Part shown: piece after piece, positions 48,201 through 61,140 of the stretch
How the letters are laid out: each line of letters begins with the position of its first letter
How positions within the stretch are numbered: position 1 is the stretch's first letter
Origin: Paragonimus skrjabini miyazakii
Taxonomy: Eukaryota > Platyhelminthes > Trematoda > Plagiorchiida > Troglotrematidae
Length of the DNA stretch: 64,000 bases
Assembly: GCA_014338405.1 (NCBI GenBank)
Contig: JTDE01000114.1
Span: forward strand, 211,592 to 275,591
Direction of reading: 5' to 3'
Translations under genes and position numbers: made by a program
The notes under the pieces: generated by a model
The model's input: only the letters and a program-made list of their open reading frames with translations
Told to the model about the DNA's origin: nothing
Database searches by the model: none

Positions 48201-49520
48201 CTTTGTCTAGTATTTTCACTTTCAATTGCGACCAGTTAATTCCCAAATGCTGCTTAAAGGATGGACACATAAAACAGATTCCTAGTAAGGACGTAGTCTT
48301 CCTTTCGAAATACGTCACACATTAGAAAAGAAGACCAAACTGAATATCATAACGCATTTTAGTGCTGTGTGCAATGCTGTTAATCGGTATGTTTGTCCAA
48401 CAAATCTTGGTGAGGAAGTTTTATGCCGTCAGACTAACGCATTGCTTAAGTTGTCGCATCCTCTCACATTTGGCCGGTAAGTTGAAGACGATCAGAACGA
48501 ACAAAAATTGACCAAGATAGATTTTCTGAAATTAAGTTTATTCCAGCCGAAATTCATCAATCCTTGATAACAGTCTTCGCATAAAACAAGTCTTTTGATT
48601 ATCTCACTTCGAAAAAAGCATCAATGTAATGTCACTATGTTCACAAAACTAACTTGATTGCCGTTTGTTACTGCTAACTCCCAGCCCAAATGTGAATAAA
48701 CAAGCATCCATCAAGGCAGCAGTTCCAAATAACACTTATGATGACGAATTGATTTCGAAAAACGATGTCAGGGTGGAAAATCATGACATTTTCTCTGACC
48801 GCCTGGCTCCAGCACTCATGACCAGTGTGGAACTTTGAGACACCCGAACATCACCTACGAAATTCATGTTGTACATCATTGGAAATTGGCCCATAACCGT
48901 ATTCATACTCATGGATTGTGTTTATAATTCTATCATTACTTACAGATCAACGTTTGTAAACCTATAAATCGACAGTTTGTTAAAAAGCTGCCAACATTTG
49001 AAAGTAGTTGAGTTCGGTAGTCAAGTAACAAGAATCAACTACGTTTCCAAAAATTCAGCAGCACCGTATTCGAAAATGAATTGTACATTTGGACCTGTTG
49101 TTTACCCAACCCATTGAATGCGGCTGATTTGTAGTATGAGAAACGTTTGTTCCAACTTGCCTTTGTTTTCTCAGCGGTCTCCTCAGAAATGAAGTTATGC
49201 ACTTTCTACCCAAAGTGTTGAAGGTTTTCCCATTTACATCAGTGAATACAAATGAAGCCGAGTTGGCTAAATGCTAATCTTAATCAAGGTTTTTGTCATA
49301 ACCGCTCATGGATAGCTCGTGACTTCTGGAGAAGGTCACGGATTTACTTGAGCCGATTCCCTTTTGTAGTGATCAGTGTGCCGTTTATGCAGCTGAACTA
49401 TTCTACACAAGCGCATTTATTTCGTTGTAATCCGTGCCGATTCAAGTGAATCAAATAATTCCTATTGGTTTTAGACCCCTGAAAGTATACAATTTATTTC
49501 AGATTTGACTGGGACAATTT
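48201..49520. other. No gene recognised
   Basis: Nothing identifiable. Confidence 0.4.
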
Positions 49521-49932
49521 TGTTAGTCCTGTTGTTATTGTTCAAAAAATCCCTGCCTCTCGGAAGGAAAACAAAACCAGTCTCCGTTGCACAAGGCAAA
49601 TCTCGGTTTATTGAGTTTCTATTGGTTATTTTATAGGCAAGAGGCATCAGTAAAATGAAGAAATACAATTGGTGCTGACGCTACAGCTTTCTCATTGGTC
49701 GGCTCCACTCCGCTTGTAGCTCGTTTTTCGTAACGCGTGACACACTTAAACAACTCGTTTTAATCCGACACTCGTTATAACAAAATCCGATGCTGGAGCA
49801 GCGTGCCGTCTTGATTGGTTCCCACGCTGACATACCACTCTGCTCGCCTTGTCGACACTGATTGGCCGTAGCCTTCTGCGAATCTCTGGTTGAATTCATA
49901 TCGATGAGTTTGTCCAATCCAAACCATTTGCA
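49521..49932 (-). repeat. Probable 3' LTR of the Gypsy element
   Basis: On the minus strand a purine tract gaaaaaaggaggga (49946-49933) follows the integrase end and is followed at once by TG. The next about 410 bases contain a TATA-like cctataaaat and a polyadenylation signal aataaa in the order expected of an LTR, and a CA dinucleotide at 49521 (ctaaca) would close it. No second LTR is in the window for comparison, so the ends are inferred. Confidence 0.5.
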
Positions 49933-49946
49933 TCCCTCCTTTTTTC

Positions 49947-51517
49947 GTAGCATAATCCACTCCGGGTTCGTGATCATCCTTACTCCCCTTTGAAGAGGTG
50001 CTCTTCATTCGGTAGTATTAATTTTCTCAAATGCACTCGATTCCTCCTCTTCATTATTCCTCCGGAATCCACTTCATAGGACCAATAACCGCAGTACTTC
50101 ACCACCACTCCTTCTATCCATCGCCGTGTGTATTCTGGACCGCACTGTACCCCTACCTTGTCGCCAACCTGCAGAACCGGTAGGTCGCGGGCTCATTTGA
50201 CGTGGTATCGCTTTTAGGTTAGTAGTTCTCCTATTATCGGTAGATGCGTGCGTGTTCTTCTCTCCAACATTCTTTTAGCTGAGCTGTGGGACATAGTTTC
50301 AGTAGGAGTATTTCATTTCTACAGTAACATTAAATATGGATCAGTTCCAGATAATTGTGCCAGTTACAGTAGTCGCTTTGCTATTTTGACCGCCGCTTCG
50401 GCTTTACCGTTTGATTAACTGTAGTACGGACTGCTTGTATGGTGCTGTAATCCCCACTTTTCAGCAAACGTGCTGAAATCCGTGCCAATGAACTGTGGTC
50501 CGTTGTCTGAAAAGAATATCTCAGGTATTACATAGTGCGCCAATTGGGCTCGCAGTTTATTAACGACCGCGCTGGAAGTATTGGAACTCAGCCATTCTAA
50601 CTCGCAGAAATCGCTGAAATGATCTAGTGTGACTAAGTATTGCTTATTGTTAAATGCAAATACGTCCGCCGATAATATTTGCCAGAGTCTTTGAGGGATT
50701 TGATGCATCAGCATCGTTTCCTTGATTTGCTTCGATTCAATAGTCCGAAACGCATTACAGCTCTGCATGTAGTCCCTTATGGAACTCGACATCTGAGGCC
50801 AATAGAAAAGCTCCTTTGCCTTCCGGATACAGCTGTTCACCCCCATATGTGCCAAATGGACATGTTCCAACATCTTCCGCTGAATGTTCTCGGAAATGCG
50901 ATTCTTTCTCTTTTGAATATCAAGCCGCCTTCCTGGATAAATTGATCACGGTCAATAAAAAGACTGCTAGTTCCTCGGGCAACTTTTTCTTATCGTGTGA
51001 CCACCCGTTCTTGATTGTTTCAGTCAGACGTTGTAAAGTACCGTTGCTTCTTTTAGGTGGGTTATTAGGGCGGTGTCCGTCATAGTGTTATCCATAACCG
51101 CCATAGTGTCAAAATGAAGCTCTTCGCAGGAGTAATCTTTGCCACAAGCTCTGGACAAAGTGTCGGCTATGTGCATCTGAGTCTCCGGCTGGTGGATCAA
51201 TTCGACATCATACTTTTGCATTCTGATTAGCATTCTTTGTAACCTTTTTGGTGCAGCGGATAACGGTTTCCTCACTATTGAAACTAGTGGTTTATGGTCG
51301 GTATGGACTATTGTTTTCCGACCAAACGTATAAGGACTGGAGCGTTCTAAGGCGAAGATCACTGCTAGCATTTCCTTTTCAATATGCGCATAGTTTCGCT
51401 CAGCGGGCGAAAGACGTCTGCTTCGGTAGTCTACTGGTCTTCCGTTTTACAAAAATACCGCCCCCAGACCAGTTTCACTACTTTCACATTGAATAACTAG
51501 AGATTTCTCAACAGTTT
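49947..51517 (-). pseudogene. Ty3/Gypsy retrotransposon fragment: RNase H and integrase
   Basis: Minus strand. From 51517 down: RNase H (TGLGAVF, then RPVDYRSRRLSPAERNYA, EKEMLAVIFALER, HTDHKPL, KRLQRML, HIADTLSRA), a spacer, the integrase zinc region (HLAHMG, FYWPQM, then SC where the second cysteine of the usual CxxC is lost), the DDE core (SADVFAF, FSDNGPQF, then SNGKAEAAVK after a stop), and a C-terminal domain (LQVGDKVGV, RWIEGVV, SYEVDSGG, RRNRVHLRK) ending near 50015. Breaks: an in-frame stop in RNase H near 51450, a stop just before the third catalytic residue near 50412, and frame shifts in the spacer and after the DDE core. gag, protease and RT are absent, so the left part of the element was lost at about 51517. 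RNase H style resembles Mag-like lineages; lineage assignment is tentative. Confidence 0.9.
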
Positions 51518-53624
51518 TGTGCTCGTGCATTCGTGGTTTCTAATTTTCTTCAAATGGAAAGCCATATTACCTGATTCGACCAGTCGATGACAGAGTAAAG
51601 GTTGATTGATAATGCGTTTTGGTTAGCATAACGAATACCATAGATTTCGGGACACAACACATTTATGGTAGTTACCTCATGATTTCTTTAAAGAAAAAAA
51701 TCCGGGGTCCATTTAGCATTCAAATTGTAACCACCTCCTCCGCTTGGTCAAGATGATGTGATCGAACCATCGACAAATGTGTGAGTGTGAAAAATAACTG
51801 ACTTATTTCCCTATTCGCATGAACAACCTAACCAACATCGCTAAATTGCTGTTGTGATAGCATGTGAAGGACAAGAACATCTCGGTGCAGTCGAGTCCCA
51901 ATCCAAGTTGACATTAGTCGAGGACTTGCTGTAACCTTGACCGGTTAAGTGACTACCGCGCAAACATGAACAGTGAAATATCCAAGTTTTGCCAACTGAA
52001 TTTAGCTGGCTAAAACGTTCGAGGCACCTTACCACACACCTACCTCGATCAACCAGACCGTGTGAGCATCCCTGCTTTGCGGAAATTGAAGCTGAGGACT
52101 TCGTATTGACATTGAATGATTAAAAAACCATTACTTTCTTCAGCTGTTGTGCTTCCTTTTGCTCAAAAACTGAAATCAATCAACCGCTTTGTGATTGACC
52201 TGCAAGCGAACAAGCATCCACCACGGCCCCAGAAGTGGGTGGGAATGGATTTTGCAAACAGTTAGTCCCAGTTTGTCCCAACTAGTGATTCCGAATCAGA
52301 GTTAATCAGACACACTCCCAGTTGCTTGCTGGACGAGTTTGGGACACTGAGTTTTCTTGGGACAAAAAAATAGCTCCGTTTCACTTGCAACAAAGTAAGC
52401 TGACTAGTTCCGGGGAGCTAGACTCCGAAGTTTTGTAGTAAAATAATCAGCTAACCACCTTATGAGAAATACCTGCTATAATTATTACCGTTTCCTTTCG
52501 TACACAACAATGGCAGATAAGCCAGTTCAATTTCATAGTTTCGTAGACTTATTGCTAGTGAACCGTAATGAAACTCTGAAATTTCTTTGACTAGATTAGC
52601 TCTCACGTCATTGCATGTTAAAACCCTTTTCGACTGTGTTGTATCGGGAATGTTGAATTCAGGTACACTAAGGTGATGGCATTATACCGCAGTAGGAACA
52701 CAAATGTCCGTTAGAAACTGAAGTCTATAGCAGGTAAGCACGACTGTACAATATGACAGTAGGCTGTACAATGACAACATGCAGACGAATGCGGTCTAGG
52801 GATACACTGTCTAATCATATAGGTCACATTGGCCAGTCCACTCAGAACTAGATACAGGCAAGGTTACTGGTGCATTTACTCGCCATGACTCGTGAATCAT
52901 GCAAACGTGTTAGCCACACGAACACACACATGTTGTCTGTCTGCATCACAAATACCGCCCATGAAATAATTACATCGCTCGATGGCATGCACAATATTAA
53001 TTGACGTTTCGTGCTACGTACTCTGTATTAATTGACAAAGCTCTTGACCACAAATCGGCTCCTATTCACCAAACTTATCTGAATCAAGGACTTGGAATAC
53101 ACTGTACTTCCAACCGCCGACAAATCGTGAGGAATTGTTGGTCGGTCTAAAACAACTTCTTTCTAATGATTTGTTAGGACTTAACAAATGTTTTAACAGC
53201 TTTATCCCGAAATTGTGCTGATCAAAAAGAACGGATCCGTTTACACTCATCAATTATTTGATAAGCTTATTCTGTACACAGTTTTCTAAAACAATTTCGG
53301 TTCCACTTTGCTGCCTAGCAAAGGTTCAAAAATTATCGTAGAGCAGACATACGTAAGAAACTAGTTTACCTGAACGACATTTAAATTTTCGGTCCAAGAA
53401 AGACGGAGATCACGACCGTCTAAATGAAATAAAGCAGCGGTTGACTAAGCTTCCTCACCGATATGATCTGCCGAAGTACATACTCGGAATTTGTGAATTG
53501 TGACTGCCGGATCGTAGCGTACTAATTAAAAAACCTATCCAAGGCTGGAAGGTGCATGTGGAAGTAAAGATGTTCCTGATGAGCAGTCGAAGATTTGGTT
53601 ACTTTCAAGTTGAAATCTCCCAGC
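51518..53624. other. No gene recognised
   Basis: No Gypsy RT sequence continues here. Nothing else recognised. Confidence 0.45.
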
Positions 53625-54005
53625 AGGTTTAATTAGATCGGATAGTTCGACCTGTCTCGGAAGTCTTAATCGCGCGGTTACCGACTGGAGTCAACAGAAC
53701 AGTTACTGGGTCTCCTCTCGAAGTGATCGGGAAATCTGATCATTAGTCACGAGCGAAAGTGATCGAGCGTTCACACATAATAATTCGGTTGTGCCTAGTG
53801 TGGGGTCAATGGTGCAGTAGTCAACACGATTGCCTCATGAAAAGCGTGGCCGGAGTTCTAGTCCAGGCAGTGGCAAAAATATGCACTACTGACGAGCTCT
53901 AATATGAGCAGAACTCGAGTCTAGTGCATTTTTCGAAAGAGGCTGACTGTAAAGTGTGTTATAATGCGAAGGCTGCCATCAAATGTGAATGATGTTCAAC
54001 TTCAA
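53625..54005 (+). mobile_element. Ribozyme-SINE, single full unit, moderately diverged
   Basis: Long-form module (tcgacctgtctcggaagtc), leader (gactggagtcaacagaac, atcgggaaatctgatcatta), A box tggtgcagtag, a drifted B box (gttctagtcc), ribozyme zone, T-rich run, and tail (tgaatgatgttcaacttc). Not part of a composite. Confidence 0.8.
53883..53927 (+). ncRNA. Hammerhead ribozyme, probably inactive
   Basis: Stem I gcacta/tagtgc, ctgacga and the GTC triplet are intact, but stem II is shifted to gctc/gagc with a six-base loop and the second core reads agaac instead of gaaac, losing a conserved adenine. Confidence 0.7.
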
Positions 54006-57000
54006 AGAGATGTTCCTATCCACAGACTTGTCCTAAGTAATGAATTTCACGGATATCAACTCCAACAATTCACAACGCTGTTAGAGCTTACAAGTAAATT
54101 GACAAGAGAATGTTATGCCCTTTGAATGGGATGTCCTTCAGCAAACTGTATTCACTAACCCAGGACTCCCAATGAGCCACATTCAGTACTGGCAGTTCTT
54201 GGTGAATGTCGTCCAACGTTCATCCCCAAGGTCGTCCTCAACAACAGGCAGCACGCCAAATCAGTATAGTTGGAAAATGGCCAGAAGAAGAATTTGGCTG
54301 TCCCTTGCAGAACGGTTTACCCTTTTGAATGGAAGTAAGACCCTTGCACATGTTTGGTTATGAATACGGTGAAACATTCTCATTTTCTCAGTCATTCATG
54401 ATCAGAGCAGTGCAGGTCATACTGGCAACTCTAGTTATTGGAGAATCAAGCCATCTAAAACTGTTACGAGTTGATCTTTGGTCTGCCAGTCTGCTAATTC
54501 AAGGCGCACACATCACGTTTTTACAAGACGAGTTGTCAAAGCTATCAATATTAAGCGCAACGAAGACTCAGGAACCGGTGTAGTGGTCACTGTTATCATG
54601 ACGAAATAAATGCAAGCAGTTAGTAAGCCTAAGCCACGGAAACAGGAAGAATGCCTTGCGATAAGTTTGGCAATATAAATCACTCGGTTGATTACTGCAG
54701 CATTGGCATTTTAAATAACTGAGAGTTCTACTTACAGCCTTACATAGGCATAGTCGGTTGTAGATGCTACACGCGTGCATCAAGATTTGCTGTCTTGAAT
54801 CCTTCTGTTTGATGAATTCACGACTGCAGAATGACCCACAGAAAAATGTGTACCTCACTGGAAGCTTGCTAACCGTAGTCAGCCTGCCTGGCTTTAAATT
54901 AAACCAATCACGTTTTGCGTGAAAAACTGGTCGGAAATTATGGCAGACGGTGTGCACTCTTACAGCTCAGCATCCACAATATCAAAAAATGAATTACTTT
55001 CAACATGCTTCTACAACAAGTGAGTAGAAGCTCATCTTTGCGGAGAAACCCACTGTGCATGTTATTCTCTCGTTAGTACGTCTTTAACAGACATTAGAAA
55101 TCCTAGAATAAACTAGGACTGACAAAGAATCACGAGTTGCGAGCAGAGTTGTTTCGCTTTGTGAAGTCTCCCATTGCTAAACATATCCAGCTTCTCAGTC
55201 AACAGTCTGAACACAACAGTGTGTCTTTCTGGTATACGGTGGATGAAGGCCATGAGAGAAAGATTTTCATAAATTGAATTTTCATTCAAAACTCGTAAAA
55301 AGAATTAGTTTTAAATGTGACACCCCTAAAGTGATTTGCCAACAAAAAACAGAGTGAAGTAATGATAACACTGTTCCACTATGTGTACTTCTCTGGTATG
55401 TACAAGCTGTAGACGCAGGTGCCACCAAAGGTGATTCAGAATTGACAATTTCATTTTGCTGAACATAAGTGGAAACTTCTGGACACTGGTGTGAACTGGC
55501 TACTCTATGCGTCCGCTCAAATACCATTTTCACTTGTGCTGTCTTAAGTGTCGATGGCACTGATATTAGAAAATCTATCTCTCCAAATTTGATGGGTGAC
55601 AAAGTTGACGTCAAAAACTGTTCTAGAGAGGACACTTATAAACAATTGCAGTTGCCGACATTATTACTAGTCCATTTTAAAAAATACTCAAGTTTCTGTG
55701 AAACTCGATAAGTTTCATCAAAGCGATTAAAAATGGGTTATCAGAAGCCAACTGGCGTCGTCAACTCCATTAGTAATAACGGATGAGTGAGTTCCGGGTG
55801 ACTGTCAGCTGAACAGTGGCAAGAAGGCGTACATTGTTAGATGCAAATATTTCGCTTATTCCCATTGGTCGATTGAATTATATAGACTTAGGATATGGCG
55901 AGAAAACGAACGAAATGCACATGGATGCCATCAGGGTGGATTAAATGTTTTCAGTACTACAGTGGCGACTTTTACTGCGTCTGCATCGTCTGCCAACAGA
56001 CAATCGGCGCGCGACGCCTGATTTACAACGCTTCGGAAGACATCAACAACTTGGGCATATAAGAAATGGCCGGGTCAACCATGTGGCCGGTTGAGATTAA
56101 GCATCGTGCGATCGAAGACGCCGGACTTCCGTTTGGGTGTTGTCATGCTAACTGTGAACTTTGCTTACCAGTTAGCGATAGCAACGCACTAATCTTGAAT
56201 ACAGTAAAATTGGCAACACGGATCTCATCGGTCCGAATTTGTCAAAATTATCTGTAGCGAGGTTTGCGCCAGAAGTTAATCACAAAATTTCCATGCACAC
56301 CTTACTGTTCTTCCGATACACATATTTTGACTTTTCCTCTTTGTCCAAGTGTCAGACCATACGATGTAGTCCACTGTGCCCAGGTGGGTGTATGCTTTCT
56401 TCCTGCCTCTCACGTCAGCCCTGGTGTTGAGAGCAGAGTCAAATAGTATTCCACAGTTCATCCACCAATTGGTACCGTCATGTAGATTCCAAGATTCCCC
56501 CCTTTGATCACTGTCTGATAACGTAACCAAGAGGGTTCTAGCATATAAACCGATGATGCCAGAAGTTTAACTTGGAATTCCAAAGTTGGATATTTTCCAG
56601 TAGCTTAACCAAAGTATTCAGGGAAACTAAATGCATTAGGTCACATAAGTAAACTAGTGCGAATTAAATGGTAAATGTTTATACTATTTACGCAAACACA
56701 ATTCAGTCTAATGAACCTAACGCTAGACTGACAAGGTCAGACTTCAAAACGTCAGTTCAAGGTCTTTGCATTAACATCTACATAACTTGGGAAAATGTTC
56801 CTTCATCTCGACTTCTATCGTTACGTCTCGCAGTCATACCGGAGCTTTATCTCTCTCCACATTTTTCTAGAAATTACCCCCGATGTTGTTAACGATCAGT
56901 AGGTTCTACGAAGAGCTTCAAAAATGTGTTCGTGCATCTTAAAAATTCCATAATAGGATTTTTGTATCCCTATCAACTGTGCGCATCCTACAAATATTGT

Positions 57001-57830
57001 CTGCTTCACTACCTAATTAGTCAGGCTATATCTGAAAGAACACATAATAAACCACAGCCTAGATTGCAGTAAGTGCTCAGCGTAGACCTCTCCAGCAGAC
57101 GATGGTGAGAAAAACGAACCGATCTTTTTTCAAACTGTATCCATTTTATGGCAGACGTTTACGAATTTTTCACTGCATCGTGATAAAAAATACAATGATT
57201 TATTCATCGCATGTTCATACACATTGCATTCAGGTTCACAGCGTCAATGTGACTTCACTTTGCTTGTGCACACTCGTCTCCACCTCTGTAATTAATTCCA
57301 AACCTCAGTTATGTGTATTCCATCCGGTAAATGAGAATCGCAGACAGAATTGACAAACAGAACAACATCTCTGTTATTTACACCTCTGTTGACACAACCT
57401 TTATGCATTATCCACTTGTTTCGTTGAATACTATCGATCGTACTGTCTTCAACAAAATATAGTCAAAATTAACGTTTCTTTCATGGCTATCATTTTACAC
57501 GCATTCTATCAGTATGCTTTCTTTATATCCTTTCCACTAACTATGAACCAGAAATCTCAACTCTTTGGCCATCAGTGAAACAGTGTTGACCATACAGACT
57601 TAGCTAATGTATAGTCAGTGTTATACTGTGATTTCTGACACATATTTTCCTGCGTGCCAATGTCTGACTAGAACTCATCTTGTTCGCGTCACACCTTTAT
57701 TGCATATTCCCATTGTTTTCAATATGCTGTTAACTGCATAAATTAGAAAGTAAGATTCGTATTTTGTCTGTCCGGTGTTAACGAATTTGGTCAGAGGAAC
57801 GATGTACTTTAAGCCACAGTTTTAGATAAT

Positions 57831-57850
57831 CTGTTAACCATGGTTAACAG
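57831..57850. repeat. 20-bp perfect palindrome
   Basis: ctgttaaccatggttaacag equals its own reverse complement. No neighbouring element explains it. Confidence 0.9.
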
Positions 57851-59562
57851 TACAACAAACAGTCACGCACTGTAACAGCTAACACAAATACCAAACATAT
57901 GATGAAAGTATGCGGAACTAAAATCGGCTCATTTAGTACTCACTATGGAACGTCGAACCAATCTTTACCTTAGAGGACACATCAAAATACTACTTGTATC
58001 ATTTTACTATTGTTCACTCTATGATACCTTCAGTTTGCTCGTGTGGAAATATACTAATTGGTGTAAAATCTAATGTTATTTGAATAAAACCCTATTGCTT
58101 TTACTCACAGTGTATTAACCACGCTCATGATTAACTACCAGGTAAGCAAAATGTTGACGTTATGTGTGCACAGTGTTGCAGCTGCAATCACGTCAGACCA
58201 GCACAGGTTTTCATTCTATAATCTAGTCTTCCATGGTCGTTGGTTGACTCATAATCATCCTATTGTAACCATTTTTGATTAGTCGAAACCAGCTACCCCC
58301 CAAGAGGTAAATAACCCCTCCTCTGCTCATTCTTCCTTAGTTTACTCATAGCCTGGACTTGTCGGATGCTGTCATGCCCAACCAAAAATCGCAACGGTTA
58401 TACGGAGTCAGAAATAAGACCATCATGCGCAAGCAAGACTCAACACATACTGATGCTTCAGTGCGGTATGGCTGACGATCAGTCTTTAGCCGAATAGCGT
58501 ACGATGCAACGCGATTGCGGCATTGACGTGTTCTCGTCCGATCGGAACCTGATAGATGGCCAGCGATAGTTAAAACTTGAAGGAAAATGGCTTCAGTGAG
58601 ATGTTCATAGCCGAAACGGACGACCACGTCTTTATAACAGGTGGGTTTTGATCAAGATACACTTGAGTGGGACTAAATTATGATATACGAATTAGTGGCT
58701 TTAATGAGTCTCGTTTACACGCTCACGACAGTGAAACCTACATTCCAGTTTGTTGAAGGTGCTTTGAAATGCCGGAACTAGGCTTCACTTCATGCACACT
58801 GTCATACACAAGCATAAATTTGCTACCGATTTAGCTTATTCTTTTAGGTCTACCGAATAACACTAAGGAAGTTGATCAACCCAACTCAGTTGAACTCCTT
58901 GAACTTCCGTTTTTGCTCACTTATTTAGAAGTACTTCACTTTTCGATTGAAACCAGTTGATTAATACAGTTTATTTTTTCTGGTTCCCCACGAATTCAGC
59001 AGACGAGCCGATGGGCATTAGTGACTGTGCGGTTAGATATCTTGAAATAAATTTAAACGGCTAAGTAAACCAATGAGAAGGCGTTTCGGGAAAGGACAAT
59101 TTGATAATTGTATATTTATCACTGGTCAGTGTAGGTTTGAGGAGATAACAGAAGCAAGGATCACAAAAGAAATGGGTACGGATCAACTTGTAACGTTATT
59201 TACACATCAACACCAACTTGAAACAAAATTGAACAATACTGTTCTTCTGAGTAGATGTAATCCATCACCGGCAGCTGGTCAGTAAATTTTGCATTGTACT
59301 GTTTGTTAAACGAATTTAACAAATTTTTCCACGAGTGGTAGTCATTAGTGCTGATTCTCAATCTTTCTTCAGTAGGCTGCCAACTTGCTCATGAGTTTAT
59401 GTCAGTTCATTTGGCAAACATTCCTCGCTCCTGGTTTCAACTTTTCTTGTTGTTTTGCTAACATATACTTCGGCAACAGTAGGAAAATTGGTGGTCCAGT
59501 AACTTGGTGGTGGCTTCGTGACAGAAGTTTGTGAGAGCACAGCTTGTTTTGTATCAGTTCAG

Positions 59563-59581
59563 GTGTGCGTGTGTGTGTGTT
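59563..59581. repeat. (GT)n microsatellite
   Basis: tgtgcgtgtgtgtgtgt tract. Confidence 0.85.
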
Positions 59582-60639
59582 TATTAAATGTTTGGACAGA
59601 AACTCAAGTACAGTGTTTTCTTGGGTATTGCCACAAATGATGTCAGGCCTCACCGTTTTCCAACTAATGGTATTGGAACATTCCTGAATACAGAAGGTTT
59701 GTGATGTAGGTTGTCGTCAACAAAAACTTCATTGTTGAAACGTATTTGTGATGCATTAAAACGGTGTATTAACCATGGTCGAAATCCACTGAAACCTGAT
59801 CAGTTATCCTGTACGTATTACATTCGACAAGGTCATCCTTCAGTTTACGCAACACCCAACATTTCAGCTTGAATAGATTTTGATCATGCTATAAATTACT
59901 GTAGTCTCGCAACTCGTCCTTTCCGAGGTATTACTGGGAGACGGATTTACAGAGTTATATGCACAATTTGCCTTTTTAATTTCTACTAATATTCGTCCAA
60001 ATAGAAACATACTACTGTATAACGTTTATCCATTTTTGTCACCCTAAATTGAATGGCAAGGTTGGACCACTCTACTCATGAACACTGTTGGTCAGGTATT
60101 ACTTTGATGTGTGCTACCGTTCATTCAGTAGGTGTACTTCAAATGGACGGGCCTCACCGACGTATAAATCTATAAGATTTTTGCAAGCGTAGGGAAATTA
60201 GCGCATCGTAAAAGTTGGATAAAAACTGTTAATCATTAGTGCTCGTCTTATTTATTTCCTATGGAGTGTAGTAATCTGATAGGTAAAGTTGATGGATGTG
60301 ATCAACCGATTATAAAAATGACGGACTGGTTGACTAGAATTGCTTCTGTGTAACTTAATATGTTCGCAGTTGCAGCAGTCGTTGATAATTATGCACCTAC
60401 AATGGCAATGCATTCCAATGGTATTTTTTACAAACCCTAAAACAGCGTGTCGGCTTTCGTCCAACATCCTCTAAAGCAGAATAAACCCGCAAAATTTAAG
60501 TGGCAACTCGGGATTCATTAAGACTTTCTGAAAATGCAGTTAAATCTCGTCAACCATATACTACTAGTGCATCGCTGGGACAAGGGTTCGCCTGTAAAAA
60601 TGAATTGGACAACTCTGACCGATAAGTGTGGTTTTCATA

Positions 60640-60770
60640 TACAGCTGGACTTTCCACTCCACCTCGGTAAGAAGCACTAGGCTCGGAGATCACTCTTGTG
60701 AAAGCTCTGTCATAGCACAAATCACTGACCAGAATTTGTCTTTCTCACATTGTCCAATTTGACCGGTATC
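60640..60770 (-). mobile_element. Old ribozyme-SINE fragment
   Basis: Reverse-oriented: tail (ctttccactccacctcggt), then ribozyme remnant (agaagcactaggctcg, aaagctctgtcatagcac). The core is degraded and the tRNA-like head is not recognisable. Confidence 0.55.
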
Positions 60771-61027
60771 TGCTGAGTAAGATGTGCTCGGTGCTGGGTG
60801 AATATCCAGGCTCTGTTGGAGTCGAGCATGTTCACATCCTGAGAAAGCGAATTCTCTCACGCATTTTCGTCCGATTTTTCAGTACTTGTACACTGGAGTC
60901 GCATCGCTCCCTCAAACTTCTTTGGACAGATAACGATTTTAACCATTTCCACATTCCCATAGAATTCCCAAGAGTTAACTCACGCTAACAGCTGTTTTCG
61001 GTTATTCTCATCGAGCTTTTACAATTA
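60771..61027. other. No gene recognised
   Basis: A 68-codon forward frame (60782-60988) has no motif. Confidence 0.35.
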
Positions 61028-61140
61028 CATAGGGTACGTGCGATGTATAGATGAAAAATTAGAACATGTCAAGTGGACTATTAAATTCATAGACACCGGG
61101 GCGGATCACAGTTTACTGGAGAAGGGTGGGCGTTGGTAAA
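61028..61140 (+). pseudogene. Possible retropepsin (aspartic protease) relic
   Basis: A forward frame of about 35 codons reads YVRCIDEKLEHVKWTIKF, then IDTGADHSLLEKG, ending in a stop at about 61139. IDTGADHSLL has the DTG active-site triad and flanking hydrophobics of LTR-retroelement proteases. It is short, with no recognised gag or RT either side, so this could be a remnant of an LTR element or chance. Confidence 0.35.

Larger units (their letters stand above)
54006..60639. other. No gene recognised
   Basis: Frames up to 129 codons (54568-54957, minus) without motifs. Holds a 20-bp perfect palindrome at 57831-57850 and a short GT repeat at 59563-59581. Confidence 0.4.

Noticed and set aside
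54568..54957. 129-codon minus-strand frame
   Set aside because: No recognisable domain, no splice context, and composition without any pattern.
55282..55635. 117-codon minus-strand frame
   Set aside because: No motif, overlaps another frame on the opposite strand, and no convincing splice sites.
59702..59990. Frame lacking an ATG (KRICDALKRCINHGRNP and following) interrupted by one stop
   Set aside because: Looks protein-like but matches no family and lacks clear splice sites.
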